NCBI RefSeq assembly: GCF_024713945.1
Contig: NC_134678.1
Span: 7,192,001-7,256,000 of the forward strand
Direction: 5' to 3'
Length of the DNA: 64,000 nt
Source of the DNA: Dermatophagoides farinae
Lineage: Eukaryota > Arthropoda > Arachnida > Sarcoptiformes > Pyroglyphidae
The notes beneath the pieces were generated by a model, which did no database searches, was not told the origin of the DNA, and worked only from the letters and a program-made list of their open reading frames with translations. This document shows, in pieces, positions 24,633-38,745 of the stretch. Both the position numbers and the translations under genes were made by a program. Numbering within the stretch: the first letter of the stretch is position 1; each line of letters starts with the position of its first letter.

Positions 24633-24765
24633 CGTTTGGAAATAAATATTTAAATTATTTATATTCAATTTTTATTTTTTTTTCGGTAGAAAAATAGAAA
24701 AACAATAGAGAAAATGTTTTGTTGTTTGTTATAATTTTGATAGATTCAACATAATGTTGTTGTTA

Positions 24766-26502
24766 TTAACATCTTTTTGATAATATGGTACTGCTGGTAG
24801 TGATGTTGTTTGTTGTTGTTGTTGTTGTTTGTTGCTGTAAATGTTTTTGACGATTTTTTTCACGCCATAAATTTGCTTCAATCGTATATTCAATAATATT
24901 ATTGCCAAGAAAATAATCTGTACATAAAACATTCATACATTGCCACCATTCATCAAAAACATTGACACTTAAATCATGATTGATCTGTTCGGCTAATGAT
25001 CGAAGACCATCATATTTGTCACGTAAAAGACCAAAAAATTTTGGTGTCAATGCACCCATCAATGATACTGGATACGGAGTGGATGGTGAACGACATGAAC
25101 GATCATTTAGATGACGAAATAAAATGCCAGGATCATCGCTACCAGCCCAAACATGTAAAGCATTTGTATGAAAAAATTGCCGATTACGATGATCACGTGC
25201 ATAACCAATGTAAACACGTTTATTCATGGCAATTAATTCACGTAATGGTCGATTCCAACCAATATCTACCGGTATAAGAAATGAACCCAGATAATCATTA
25301 ATTAAACGTTCAATAATTGAATGACGTTCATCAATATCTGGTAATGATTCTTGAAGGCCATCTTCAAATCGATGAAAATCCAGTATAATAATCTCTTGAT
25401 GTGTTGATAATAGAAAAGCAAGAACTTGTTCCAAAACATCAACAAGTAATATATCCACTTTGACCATACCATGTGCAATCCAAACACGATCACGTTCATT
25501 TTTCTGTTCATTATCATATGCTAATCTTAGGTCAAGAAATCTGGAAAAATTCAATATTCAAAATTTAAATTTTAAAGCAAAAAAAAAATACCACATCACA
25601 CATACCGTATACCATAGATTAATTGATTCCATACGGATTCATCTTGACAATAGATATATTTATCTAAACGTGGAAAATTCATTTTACCAGATATTTCATA
25701 ACTAGCTGCATTATGTGTACCGGGTAATGCTAATTCCAATATAGAACGATGACCAATAAATGGCATTGAATGTTCCATCCATCTGGGCCTAGTACGTAAA
25801 CATTTTTTCACCACAATACGACGATTATATTGAATATATGCAATCCAATATTTAATGCAACCAGACCAAAGACTTGATGATAATTTTGTCAATGCACTAC
25901 CATTACCAGAACGAAGAAAATCATTGAGGTAGCGTTTATTTTTATCATTAAAAAATGCCGATTCAAATGAAAAATATTCATATGATTTTGCTGTTATATG
26001 TTTTCCAGTAGTGGTGATTGGAAATATTCTTTCGATGAAATTATAATCAAAATTACTTGTAGTTGGTTCAACATCATATAAAGCAATCCATGAACTATAA
26101 AGATCACGACGATCAATATGATGCCAATTCAATACAAGACGACGATATGGTTTCGATGAAATTGATAACCATATTTGTGGACTAACTTGAATAAAAAACG
26201 AAAAAAAAAAATTAATTTTAACCATAACATAACATTTGACTGTGTGTGTGCTTACTATTCATTGGTGAACTACGTCTTGGTGATGATAAAACAATGGCAT
26301 TGCTCGATGATGATGCTGATGCTGATGATGATGATGATGACGATAATGATAATGGCGATGTTTTTGTTACAATAATAAATTGATTATTAATAATAATAAA
26401 AATCAATGTAATTAACAATTTAAATGATGATGATGATGATGAATGAACAATTTCAAACGATAATTGATGATTGATAATCCGAAATATTGAATAATCATAC
26501 AT
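24766..26502 (-). CDS. PI-PLC X-domain-containing protein (PLCXD-like)
   Basis: Three minus-strand exons, 26256-26502, 25606-26185 and 24766-25540, join to 533 residues. Residues 1-50 contain a hydrophobic segment (FKLLITLIFIIINN) that may be a signal peptide or anchor, followed by a Ser/Ala-rich stretch. A middle region of about 150 residues has no family I recognise. The X-type phospholipase fold starts near LELALPGTHNAASY, with the first catalytic His, continues through GIRFLDLRLAYDN and WIAHG, with the second His, and EIIILDFHRFED. This is the order seen in PLCXD proteins, which lack the other domains of classical PLC. Both active-site histidines are present, so activity on phosphoinositide-like lipids is plausible but unproven. 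The C terminus is Gln/Thr-rich. It is convergent with TAF6. Confidence 0.85.
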
Positions 26503-29500
26503 TATAACTAGAATGCTTTTTTTTGAACAAAAAAAAATTTGATTTATCAGATTTTTCGATGAAATGAAATGATGATGATGATTGTCTTATAATGATGGTG
26601 ATTGAAGATGCCATTGCCACTACAATTATTTAATTCTTTTTATTTTGTTGCATTCAACAAAAAAAAAATCATTGTCGAGAACATTAGAAAGTCAATGAAC
26701 ATGATCATCATACATATACAGATAGAGTGACATAATAATAAAACACATTATAATTCGTTTCTTTTCTGGTCTTTGCACTATGAATGAATGAATGAATGAA
26801 CGAATGAACGAATCGTATATAGTGAATGAAAGTGGTGGTGATCCATTGGTTATTCAATTGGTTATTGTTCACAACCACATCCATCATGTCCCTCTTCATG
26901 GTGTATAATATAATAGGGAAATTCAAATCTTCTATTAATCAAAATTCATCTTTTCATTTCAGATAAATTGTTGGCGATGTTATCGTTGTCGTTGTTGATA
27001 ATTCAGGAAGCATTTCCAAATGAAAAAAAAGGCCAATTACATCGTGTTAATAATTTTCATTCTTTTTTCCCTTGTCACTTTTATTTCTTCTTTCATTATA
27101 AATATAAATGAATGGATGACAATTGATGGTTAATCAAATATTTATTTATTTTGAATTAGAAAGAAAATTAGTCGTATAGTGGTAGTAGCAGTAGTGGTAG
27201 TTGTAGACGAATGTCATGAACATAATTTCAATCACATAAATCATCATCATGTTATTTTTAGCAAGCAAAAAAAAATTTCCAGCAATTAATTCAAATAAAT
27301 TTTTTTTCTGTTGATTTGTTGAAATTTTCATGATAATGATGTGATGATTCATCAGCCAAAAAAAAAAAATCATAATTTGCAAGTGTGCGAATTCTTGAAT
27401 TTAAATTAAGAAGAATTTCAAACAAAAGAAAAGAAAAAACCATCCATCCATCCAATCTCTATGGACACACACCCGCACACACAGACTTATTCAATTCCCA
27501 TAATAATAATCCAACAGAATCGTTATTACCATTAATTACCATTTCCATTTTATATCATTATCATCATCATCATCATAATACGATTAGATTTGATATAATG
27601 ATGATAAAACACTCAACACACACGTAGACACACACACACACACACACACACTTTCAACATTTATTCAATATCCGGATTTTCATATCATAAAATCATCATC
27701 ATCATCATCATCAACATCATCGTAAAAAGGTTGGCTGCACTTTCATTCTATTTATCTTTATCTCTATCTCTATCGGTGTGCATGAATGAATTATATTTTG
27801 TTGTTGTTGTTGTTGTTGTTTGCATGTTCATTGTATTTTTCCAAATGGGTGATTTTTTCTCTTTTCAATTCAATTTTTATTCTTGGATTCTTCTCTTTAT
27901 TCTCTCCATATCTTTCATACACCATTCTCGTATGTGTCTGTGTTTTTTTTTCTGTTCATCATTCTATTATTCTTTTATATTCTATTTTTCTATTTATTTG
28001 TCATAATAATAATTTTAGATTTTAACAGCAATAGCGACAAGTTTACTACCAGATATCATATATATATATACTATAGTAGTAGAATGCAAATATAGAAAAA
28101 AAAACTGGATGAATGAATAGAATAGAATCAACAACAGAATGATTATCGTGCTGTAAACTTAAAATCCAACGATCAAAAAAAAAAATTCCATTTCTAGATT
28201 CTAGGTTGTTTTTTTTCCTTGGAATACAAAATAGAAAAATCAATGGACCATCATGTGTGTGTGTAAGTGTTTTTTTTTTATTTACAATGATTCGATTGTC
28301 GTCATTATCGATGATGATGATGGTGATGAACGAGTGTTGATTTTCGTTTCAAAGGAAATTTTTTTTTTACGAAATTCTGTTCGAAAATCTAATATTTGAC
28401 ACCTTTTAATACAAACAAACAATGTACAATCGATGAATATATTAAGCAGATTAAGTGGTTGATTTTGATTTTGTACTAACATTTTATTTATTTATTTTTT
28501 CTCTTCCCCCCCCCAGTAACAGAATTGCTTTGTTGTTATTCCATTGAAAAAAAATAAAGAAAAGAAAAAATCAATCTGTCAATTGGTGGATTTCAAAGAA
28601 AAAAAAGACGAAAAAAATACATTTTGTGTGTGTGTGCGTGGGTGGATGTGTGAAAATCTTTATTGATTGAAAATGATCATCGAATGAAAATAAAAAAGAA
28701 AAACATCATAAATGACCACAAACAAGGTTCAACGTACTACTAACTACTACTACTACGACAACGGCGACTACTACTACAAATTGTTAATAATCTATTCAAT
28801 CGATTATAAATAATATTCGAATGAAATGAATTTTTCTTTGGAAAAAAAATTGAAAATAAAAAGAAACAAAACGAAATGGAATTTGTTTGTCATTTTGTAT
28901 GCATTGTTTTCATTATATTCATTTCTTTTCATCATCATATACATCTCACATACACACACATTCTTCAAATAAATTCATTGGAAACGAAAGAAAACTTGCT
29001 ACTTGCAGAATTTACGTCATGAATTTTATTACACCATCCATTCATACACACACACACACACAAATTAGATTCAGTTGACTGAAATGGCCAATCGACCAAG
29101 CAACCGAAAAAAAAGAAAAGAAAATTAAGTGCGAACGAAGAAAAAAAAATGAATATCCTATGACGATGATGTATACCAACTACTATATTAAACACAAAAT
29201 GAAAAAAAAATTAGTTCCAAAAAAAGTTCCAGGAGAACCAGAAGAAAAATGGAAAATTGTCCAGCCAATTCAACCGATGATGATGATGATGATGATCCAT
29301 CTCTTGTATTTGTGTGTATGGCGGACCGAAAAAAATGAATTGTACAAAAAAAAAAATGTACAAAAAGCTCTTTGTCATTCATTTTCATCTTTTGAATCCT
29401 ATAGATTAATAGAACTTTTTTTTTCGTTCTCTAGATTCGATATTGAACAACCTGGTTTTGGATCAGTTTTGATCATCATCATCATCATCATTGGATTCTT

Positions 29501-29728
29501 TCTTTATGGAGAAAATTGGATTTTTTTTGTCCCTATTTCCATTGCAAATCATTGAATGTATTATGTATGAATTGCAAAAAGAAATTGTCAAAATTGCCAA
29601 TGGCGTCAAATTTGATGATGATGATGATGATGATTTTTTCCGAAAAAGAAAAAGAAGCAGAATCCATACAATCGATGAATCATTGATAAGAATTTGAAGA
29701 ATACAAAAAAAAACAAGATCGCTGATTG

Positions 29729-29761
<33 letters not shown>

Positions 29762-31547
29762 TGGATGATATGAAAATTACCTTGTCCTTGGCCAACAAAA
29801 AAAAAATTAGGTCGTTATCAGCCATTTCATTTGTACAATTTTGTTTTTTTTCCACCCACGAAAGCACCAAAAAAAAACAGGTAATAAAAAAAATTACCTA
29901 TAATTATTCATTTATCGAAAAAAAATGAAAATAATTCATATATATGCGTGTCATTTCTGTTGTCGTTGTCGTTGTTGAATTTGACATTTTCACTTTTTTT
30001 TATGCTGTTAACAAATATAAAGATTTTGCAACCGAAACTGTATCATTCATATGGTGATTACTTTTTTTTCGTCTACCACACACACAAACACACACACACA
30101 CATTGCCATTGTCAATGCCAACAAAGAGCAAGAAAAAAAAATTCAAATCGAAAAAGGAATCGAACCAAATCAAATCAAACAAACCAACCAACCAACCAAG
30201 CAAGTAACCAACCACCACTAACCGCTAACAACCAGTGGGGAAAAAATTGATTTATCAATGGAAAAAAAAATTCATAATAACCTTGTCGCATTGATTCACG
30301 TGGTTCACATATATATAATGACGTTCTAATGGTAATTGGAAAAAAAAATCTTTTTCAGCGAAAACAACAAAAAAAAATGAAAAATCTTTTCAGGAAATTA
30401 GTTAGTTAGAAACGCAGTTTACTACCCACTCACCCACCACCACCACTCAAAACCAGTCACCACCACCACCACCACCACCACTTTCACCAAATATCGAATT
30501 GAAAAAAAGCAAAAATTTTCTTTCTTGGATTGCCTAATCATCGTTTTTTTCCTTTTAAATTTGTCAATTTTTCAAAATTGTTTTTTTTTTCTTTTCATTC
30601 GATTTTTTTTTTCGATTGAAAAAAAATGCATTGTAGGTAAGTCAACTTTTTTTTTCTTTGAATTGTTTTTTCTTTTTTTTGTTGCTGTTTCGATCGTTTT
30701 TGTTGTCAAACAAAGAGAAAGTTTGTACCATTTTTTTTCAAATAATTCCATTTCAAGCGGTTTTTTTTTCATTCCACAGAGTATTCACATTGTTCATTCG
30801 GAATGAAATGAAAAGAAGAAGAAAATGTCAACTGTTTTTTTTCTTTGGCTTTTATAGAAAAGTTACCATACTGTTCAATATCCTGTGGTTTTTTCTCTTG
30901 GTTCAATAGTAACCAGTCGATTTTCTTGTCATTATTTCTAATCATCATCGATAATGATGATTATATTGATTTGAATTCGGTTGGAACGAAAAAAAAAATT
31001 AGACAAGCAAAAGTTTTTCATAGAATTTTTTAAACAGTTAAAATTTTTTTTTTTTTTTTTTGGGAAACTTTTTCTCATTGATTTGAAAAACGAATGTAAA
31101 CCAGAATGATTTTATGATTTTATTTTAAGATATCCGTTTTCAATTTTCCCATTTGAAACAAAATGGAGAGATCGGAAAAAAAATCGATATAATCATAATA
31201 ATAATGGGGAAAATTTGTTTTTTTTGTTGTATTCAATTTATTTGATTTAAACTCAAGGTAAATGATTGTTGTGCTCGCTTGTTCAAATAATTTCAAAAAT
31301 TTTTTTTTTCTTGCACCGTTAAACACACAGACACACACACACACACGTCAATCAATCAATTCATGTACAATTGATGAGAAGAAAGAAAGAGAAGAAAATC
31401 CGATTTTCAATAATCTTCGTGGATCATCACTGGGTCCATAATTCGATGAAATATTGACATGTAATGTATTCTTCAAACAAAGTTCAAGGATTTTTTTGTT
31501 TCTTGTTTCATTTTTTGAAAATAAAATGGCAATGAATTTTTTTTTGT

Positions 31548-31568
31548 GTGCGTGCGTGCGTGCGTGCG
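31548..31568. repeat. (GTGC)n microsatellite
   Basis: About five tandem GTGC units, an uncommon GC-containing tetranucleotide repeat for this window. Confidence 0.85.
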
Positions 31569-33858
31569 TAAGAAACAAGAAAAAATCAAATCCAGTGTCA
31601 TATATATATACTATATGAGGATAATATGGATTTATCATCAGATAATAATCATTTATTCAGATTCAGATATGGGTCAATATTTGTAAATGAAAAATAAAAA
31701 TAATTTTTTTTCCAATTTCTTTTATTGTATTTGTGTTTGTGATTTGTCAATTGAATTCTGGATTCTTGTATTAGCCTGAAGAGAGAGAGAAAGACCGAAG
31801 AATGAATATTCTTCTTTACGTAAATCCTTCGTGTTTAGCATTAGGGAAAAAAAATGGTCATGCGTTTAAAACTATATCACCACTGTTACTACTACTACTA
31901 CAATTTATGCGAGGATTCTAAAAGAGACAAGAAAGAAAAATTTTTTCTAGGCCTAAAAATTCGGTCAATTTTTTTTTGTTTTCTTGTTCGTCAGCTATGA
32001 TGATGGTATGATGGAAAAGATTTTTTGTTTTTCGCATATACCTCATTCAGATTGGATTCAGCTTTCATCGATTCAACAACAACAACAACAACGTGTTCAT
32101 TTTGTGTTTGTCAGAATTTATAACGATATTTTGTTGTTAACAGTGGAAAAAAACATTTCAAATTTTTTTTTTACTTGTAAATTGTTTGTGTTGTCAATTG
32201 TCATCGGTCACAACTCATGAGATAAAAGACAAAAAAAAATTGAATAAGATTCCATTTTGAAAAAAATTCTTGACAATTTTCTTTTTCAAATGAAAATTCC
32301 ACTACGTGATTTAATATAAAAATCTACACACACACACACACATACATACATTGTGTGGATTCTTATAAAAACAAAACAAAAAAAAAAAATTCATAAAGGT
32401 AAGACCAAGAAAAGAAATTCCACCATCATCATCATTGTGATTCTTGATTTTTAAAATGTGAAACGAAAATATTCTGATCACATCGTTTTATTTCTAGATT
32501 CTAGATTTCTTTTTCATTTTCATTGTCTTTGTTGTTATCATGGTCATCATCATCATGATTATATAATGATGATGTTGATGTTCATTTCATGATCAAAAAT
32601 AATTTTCTCAAGTTTTTTTTCCTCCAAATGTTTCCAATTACAGAAAAACAAAAGAAAAAACAAAGAAAAATTAATGACAATTACGTGAATGTTTTTTATG
32701 TGAGAATTTTTTGTTGTTGTTGTTTTGTTTTGTTTTTCAATTCATTCTATATTCAATTCAATAGATGATGATGGACATTTTGAAAAATGAAAACAAAATT
32801 ATTGGTTTTGACCATTTCGTTTTTTTCGTTTTTTTTTTTGATCATCACTATATTTTGTTTCGGTCCTATCCATCCAGATTTTTTTTTTTTCTTATTCACA
32901 TTCACTTTTGATGATTTTCAATTTGATTTGCTGCTTTTTTGCACGCAAAACCCATACACACACACATGCACAGATTTGCAATTGCCAATTACCAGATGGA
33001 AAAAAATAACCGGGATTCAAACATCATACAGAAATTATCCAGGATGATGATGATGATGATGATGATGATTTTTTTGTTATTTATTTTTGTTTTTGAATAG
33101 TGAACATGAAGGAAAAAAAATAAAAATAAAATAAAACCATAACATTAAATTGCAAATATAAAATGATGACCATTTTAGGTGTGGAATGAATGTAACCAAC
33201 GACAACGGCAATGGCAACGGCAACAACAATACTTTCTGATTCAATGATCATCATCATCATCATTGATGATTGAATTTGTTGTGCATCTCTTTCTCTCTCT
33301 CTCTCTCTCTCTCTGTTTATGGGCTGAACAAAAAAAAATAAAAAAATTTCAGCCACCAATCGGCTATAAAAAAAAACGCTGATGATTTGTTGATCAATGG
33401 AACAAACAAACAAACAAACAAAAAAAAGTACAAAGTTTACGATGGAAAAAAAAATCAAAAAAGTTTTTTTTATGTGTTTGAAAATTTTTTTTTCTGTTTA
33501 TTCATGTACCATGTGTGTGTGTGTGTGTGTGTATTCACCATGCACGAAATACTTACATGGTATATGCAATTATATATTATATTTCTTAATTGTAAATATT
33601 TGTACTTTTGCAATGTTTTTTTTTTCTTTCTCATTTCATTTATATTTATATATTCACACATTCTCTCTATGTGGAGAGAAACAAACAAACAAAACGAAAA
33701 GAATCTAACCACACCATACCAGAACATTTTATTCGAATTTTATAAATAAAACACATACACATTACATGCATCGTATTTGTAGATAATCGATCTTTTTCAA
33801 TAACTTGTCAAGGTAACAGTGTTGCTGTTGTGTGGTTTTGGTTTTTTGGTTTTCTCAC

Positions 33859-33863
<5 letters not shown>

Positions 33864-33922
<59 letters not shown>
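33864..33922. repeat. (CA)n microsatellite, longest in the window
   Basis: Uninterrupted CA tract of about 59 bp. Confidence 0.95.
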
Positions 33923-33928
<6 letters not shown>

Positions 33929-36900
33929 CAGAAACCATCCATTTTTGTCAAAAAAAAACCAAAAAAAACATAATTGAATGATTTATTGTCTTGGCACAGT
34001 TTAGTTTAGTTCTTATTACTATGAACTATGACTATGTTTATTATTGATACAGCTTTGATTTTGGATTGATTGATTGATTGAATGAATGATTCATCCGTGT
34101 GCATACATAAAGACATGCATTGTGTTTTTTACTCCATAAAAAAAAATTTTTTCCAACCATGAAAATGAAAATCAATTCCAAAATTCTTACTCACTATCTT
34201 GCATGCTTGTTAGCACATCATTTAAACAAAGGAACAAAGCCATAATATTCTCTTTTGTCATCCTGAAGAAAAGCGAAACTTGTACTTCTTAAAAATATGA
34301 AAAATGAAAATTGCCTAGATTTTCTCATCATCATCATCATAATTAATATATACACAACAACAAAACAGTGTGCGTGTGCATACATGCACACAATGTGTTG
34401 AAAGACAGATGAGAGAAAAGAAAAAAAAGTTTCGGATCGATGAACAAAACAAAATGATCGATTCGTTTTTTTGTTTTGTTTACAAAACAACAAAAAACTT
34501 TTTTCAAATTCACACTTTTTCCAATCAACAAAAAAAAATTTTCCGAAACAAATTTTTTTTACAAATGATTTTCCATTTGTCAATTCTGTTTTCTTTGTTG
34601 GTGGTGGTGGTGGTAGCTGCAATTTGTTTAGTGTTTTTTTTTATGGTTTGGTTTGGTTTGGATTGGTATTGCCATGAAAAAAAAATTTTTCAATGGGTCA
34701 CTATTTTATGGCGATTTTTTTCATTTTGTATTTGAAAATGATTTATGATGACAAATTTTTTTTTTCATACTATAAATCATTTAAAAATTGTCCACTCACA
34801 ACCGAAAGAAAAAAATTTCGATTCGATTCGATTGGTCCACCACACACACACACACACACACTCTATATTTAATGATGATAAAGAATATTCTTTATCGTTT
34901 TTTTTCTTCTTTATAAATTCAAAATGATAATCTTCGTCGAGGGCATCATCATCATCATCATTATCATCATCATTTTTCTATGATTTTCGTCTAGGACCAT
35001 TACAGAATCATTGAATGAATGAATGTATAAGCCACACACTATACATACCACCTGCCAAGTTGAATTTTTTTTTTTCGTTTTCGTCTGTCTGATTATTCTA
35101 TTTTCAGTCACATTGAAAAAAAAAATATGATTGAGTTGAATGAAATTCAATTTCTAATTTGAATTTCTAATCAATCGGGTGCAAATAGTGCAAACGGGAA
35201 AAAAATCATATAAATAGATTCAGTTTATAGATCAGTTTAATGGAAAAAATTCACACTATTCGTTTTTTTTATCACACATTGCTTCGAATTTTTTTTTGGC
35301 TATTCTTAGTGATTGAAATAATCTTCTTTTTTCTGGTTGGACTAAGTGAAATTCTTCTCTTCCTGTTGTCAAAAGTAGGAAATTCAAAGATTGCCATCGC
35401 AATTCTGTGAGAGGAAATTATTTTTTATTTTTTATTCTGTATCATCACTACAAAAAGTCTCTGGAGTATATTTCATGATGGTGATGGTTGATGATGACGC
35501 TGGAAATTGCTTGATTTTTTTTTAACTTTGTCTCTCTCTGCCTCTGTGAGTGTCAATGAAAATTAATTTGCAACATTTTTTTTTTCGTTTTGTTTTTGTT
35601 GCTTTCACACACACACAAACACATTGGAAATGAATGAAATGAAATATTTGATTATAATTCATCATAATACATCAAGCATGCAAAAAAAAAATTCAATTCA
35701 TTTTCAGTACATCAAAACTTTTTTTTCTGATTCTGAAACTAGAAAATTCCAAATATTCAGTTCATAATTATCACACACACATACACACATTTCTACCTAT
35801 CGGAATTCATTCAGCTAAATTCAGAGAAGAAAAAAGAATTTAATACGTAAATTTTTCATTCATTCAACAGAAGAAAAAATTAACCAAGTTAATTTATTTC
35901 TTGTTGTTGTTGTTGTTGTTATTTTTTTTCATCAATGCACTAAATTCACATGAAATTGAATTTGATTTGAAAAGAGAAATGAATAATAAAAAAAAACGGT
36001 GACCCATAATGAATTATGGTGAAAGCAAAAAAAAAAAAAAACTCAGGAATGAAACCAAAAAGAAAATTAACTTTCCATAAGGTTGACATAATCATCATCA
36101 TAATGATGATGATGACAGGAAAATTTCATTTTCCCATAATAATAATCATCATCATCATTATTTCATCATTAACCAACATACGTGTCTTGTTTATTTATTT
36201 ATATTGATTTGATGAATGAATGGTGATGATGAGTATTGAGAGAAAACAAAACAAAACAAAAATCCAACCATCCACCTACCTTATGGTTTTGGTATTTTTT
36301 TTTCCTTTCTTCATCATCATCATCATCATTTTTTGATATCGCCATCCATATTTCATTCCACTCGTCGTCGTCTCTCTTTATTACTCTAGAATGAACGAGA
36401 AAAAAAAATATTCAATTCATTCCAATTGAAAAACATTTGTTGACTGGCTGGTACTTTCATCTTTCTCTCTCACTCTTTTCTCTGTATATTAGTTGAATTT
36501 AATGGTTACGACAACCAGGCAGGCAATCATCATCATTATCATCATCATCATTAAATTTAATTTGCTTTATTATCATAATCACGATTATCAGCATGATGAT
36601 AATGATAACAAAATTCTATGATTACAGAAAAAAAATATTGAAATCTATTATTTATCTATATAAAAAAAAATAACAAGCCATTGTGTTATTGATGAGATTT
36701 GTGCAAAATGAAATGAAATGAAAGCGAAAGTGAAAAAAAATTCACCAAATGAGAGAAATAAAAAAACACACAAATTAAATTCATTTCAATTCATTGAATG
36801 ATTGTTGTTGCCATAAAACGCAAACATTTTCATTTCAAATTCATCAAAACAAAGACAAAAAAAATCATTAAAATGGGAATTATTAGATTCGTATTAGGCA

Positions 36901-36958
36901 ATCATTTCATTAAAAAAAAAATTTCAAATTGCAGAAAACAAACAAACAGAAAAAAATC

Positions 36959-37185
36959 AATTGGACCAATTTGTCTTTCTTCTGAATCAACAGTGACAAT
37001 CACATCATTATTGCAATGGGGAAAAAACCAGTCTTCACATCGATATGGCCACCGATGACAATTTTTTCTTTAGTTGATTCCAAAAGTATTTTTAAATGTT
37101 CAAAATTTTTACGATTAACAATACGGCCATAAAATGGTGATTTACTTGCATCTGAACCATATTTGAATTTTTCATTTGTTTGCAT
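36959..37185 (-). pseudogene. ALDH3-type aldehyde dehydrogenase fragment, degraded
   Basis: Reading the minus strand from 37185 gives FKYGSDASKSPFYGRIVN, NFEHLKILLE and VIGGHIDVKTGFFP. This follows the class-3 aldehyde dehydrogenase pattern FYG..xxSPxYxRIINxRHF...GG..D..T..I. The frame then meets a stop at 37000-37002. In another frame the sequence goes on as VIVTVDSEERQIGPI, which resembles the next ALDH3 block (V.TDV...M.EEIFGPI) with the conserved Phe replaced. No upstream exons with the catalytic Cys region and no downstream exons were found. It looks like a frame-shifted relic of one exon. It could instead be one exon of a gene with very long introns, which I consider less likely. Confidence 0.5.
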
Positions 37186-37189
37186 TGTG

Positions 37190-38705
37190 TTTTTTAAATT
37201 GAAATTTATTCATGACAATGGCAACAAAAACGACAACAACATACAATTCAAATTGATTTAGTGGCCGTGATGATGGTGGTGATTGCGGTGAAAAGAAAAC
37301 AAAACAAAAAAAAACAGCAGCAATAAAAAACACCACCACTTTTCGGTAAACTTAGTTTATTATTTTCACTTGAATTTAATTTTTTTTTTCATATTCACAA
37401 AATTGTTGTTGTTGTTGCTGCTGCTGCTGTTATTTTGCTTTTTTTCTGTTTCACTATAGAACTAAATTGAAGCCATAAGAATATTCTGTTTTTTTTCTTG
37501 AAAATTGAATTTTGGACATTAATGTGTATGTGAATCATAAGTTAAAATTTTCTTGTCGTTATTGCTGTTGTTGTTGTTGTTGCCATTGACAAAAAAAAAC
37601 TTACTAGATAAAAACGATTCTTGTTACTGATGATGAGTAAATTCTTCAATTTCTGAATTTCTGAATTTAAATTAATAGATAAATAGATAAAGTTATATGC
37701 TTGTCATTTTTCATCATCCTTTTACACACACACACTGACACACGGCAAAAGTTTTTTTGTCGCTGTTGTTGTAGATGAGAATTTGTGTGGAAAAAATTTT
37801 TTTAAAATTCAATTTTTTTTTTGTCATTTTATTTTGGAAGAAAAAAATAAATTTTCACTTACTTGTCATTCACTATCGTCGTTTGCCATTGGTGAATATC
37901 ATTTTTTTGCTTTGCTTTGCTTTCATTCTTCATCATCATGATTTGATTTGACATGATTCTCTTCTGCTCTCTTGATTACCATGATGATGATGGAAAAAAT
38001 GTGGTTCAAATTTTTTTAAATTTTCTTTTTCTTGTCATTAAATAATTTTTTTTTCTGCGAAAAAAATTTAAAAATGACAATTAAATTTTCGTTTAAAAAA
38101 GCCGAACAAAAAAAATAATTCTCATCATGTTTATCCAAACAAAATATGATTCAAATATAACCCTGAAGAAAAATATATTCGATTCGATTTCTATTTCGAC
38201 ATTAATAGCCAAAAAAATATAAGTTCAAATCGAATGGTGAATTTACGCGAGTGGAAGAAAAAAAAAGTTTTTTTTTTCATTTCATTTCATTTTTTCCATT
38301 AGTTTTTTTTTTTGCTTTACTACTTGCAAGACGAAGAAAAAATCCAGATTTTTTTTTTGGATGCCAAAACTCTTGGGACAACGACAACATTTTTTTTTCG
38401 CCCGTATATTTTGCTTCAGGTTTTTTTTTCATCCAATTTCATTATTATGTTCATGTGTATGAATGTGTAGACCAGTCAATTTTCCATTTTTTTTGTTGTT
38501 GTTGTGTTGTTGCTTGAAATGATTGGTGTTGTATATTCGATTTATTTATTCGACATATATTGATGTAAGTAATATATATACTCTCACATTCTATTTTGCC
38601 TTTGATATTTTTTTTTGTAATTGAAATAATATTTTCGATCCACGATCGAAGAGTGAAATTTTCTCTTTGAAAACATTCAGTGTCCAGTTTTTTTTTCTAT
38701 CTCTT

Positions 38706-38745
<40 letters not shown>

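Larger units (their letters stand above)
23080..24765. other. intergenic spacer between convergent TAF6 and PLC-X genes
   Basis: No coding exon is supported here. The spacer contains TAF6 3' sequence with AATAAA at 23250, a cluster of TGTCAAC/GATGGNGCC motifs at 23339-23458, a T27 run at 23865-23891, (CA)n tracts, and an unusual G11-A-G4 run starting at 24291. The right end is the 3' flank of the minus-strand PLC-X gene. Confidence 0.6.
26503..36958. other. gene desert, AT-rich with dense microsatellites
   Basis: About 10.5 kb without a supportable gene. The longest open frames are translated repeats. The DNA contains a (CA)n tract of about 59 bp (33864-33922), a (GTGC)n tract (31548-31568), a C9 run at 28506, many ATC/GAT arrays and A/T runs. 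A 15-base sequence, ATTTCTAGATTCTAG, occurs at 28190 and again at 32490. The region lies upstream of the 5-HT1-like receptor gene and may carry its regulatory DNA, but nothing in the sequence proves it. Confidence 0.65.

Noticed and set aside
29160-29555. Open frame of 131 codons on the plus strand.
   Set aside because: Its composition is poly-M/poly-I/poly-F from repeats, with an overlapping open frame on the other strand; no family resemblance.
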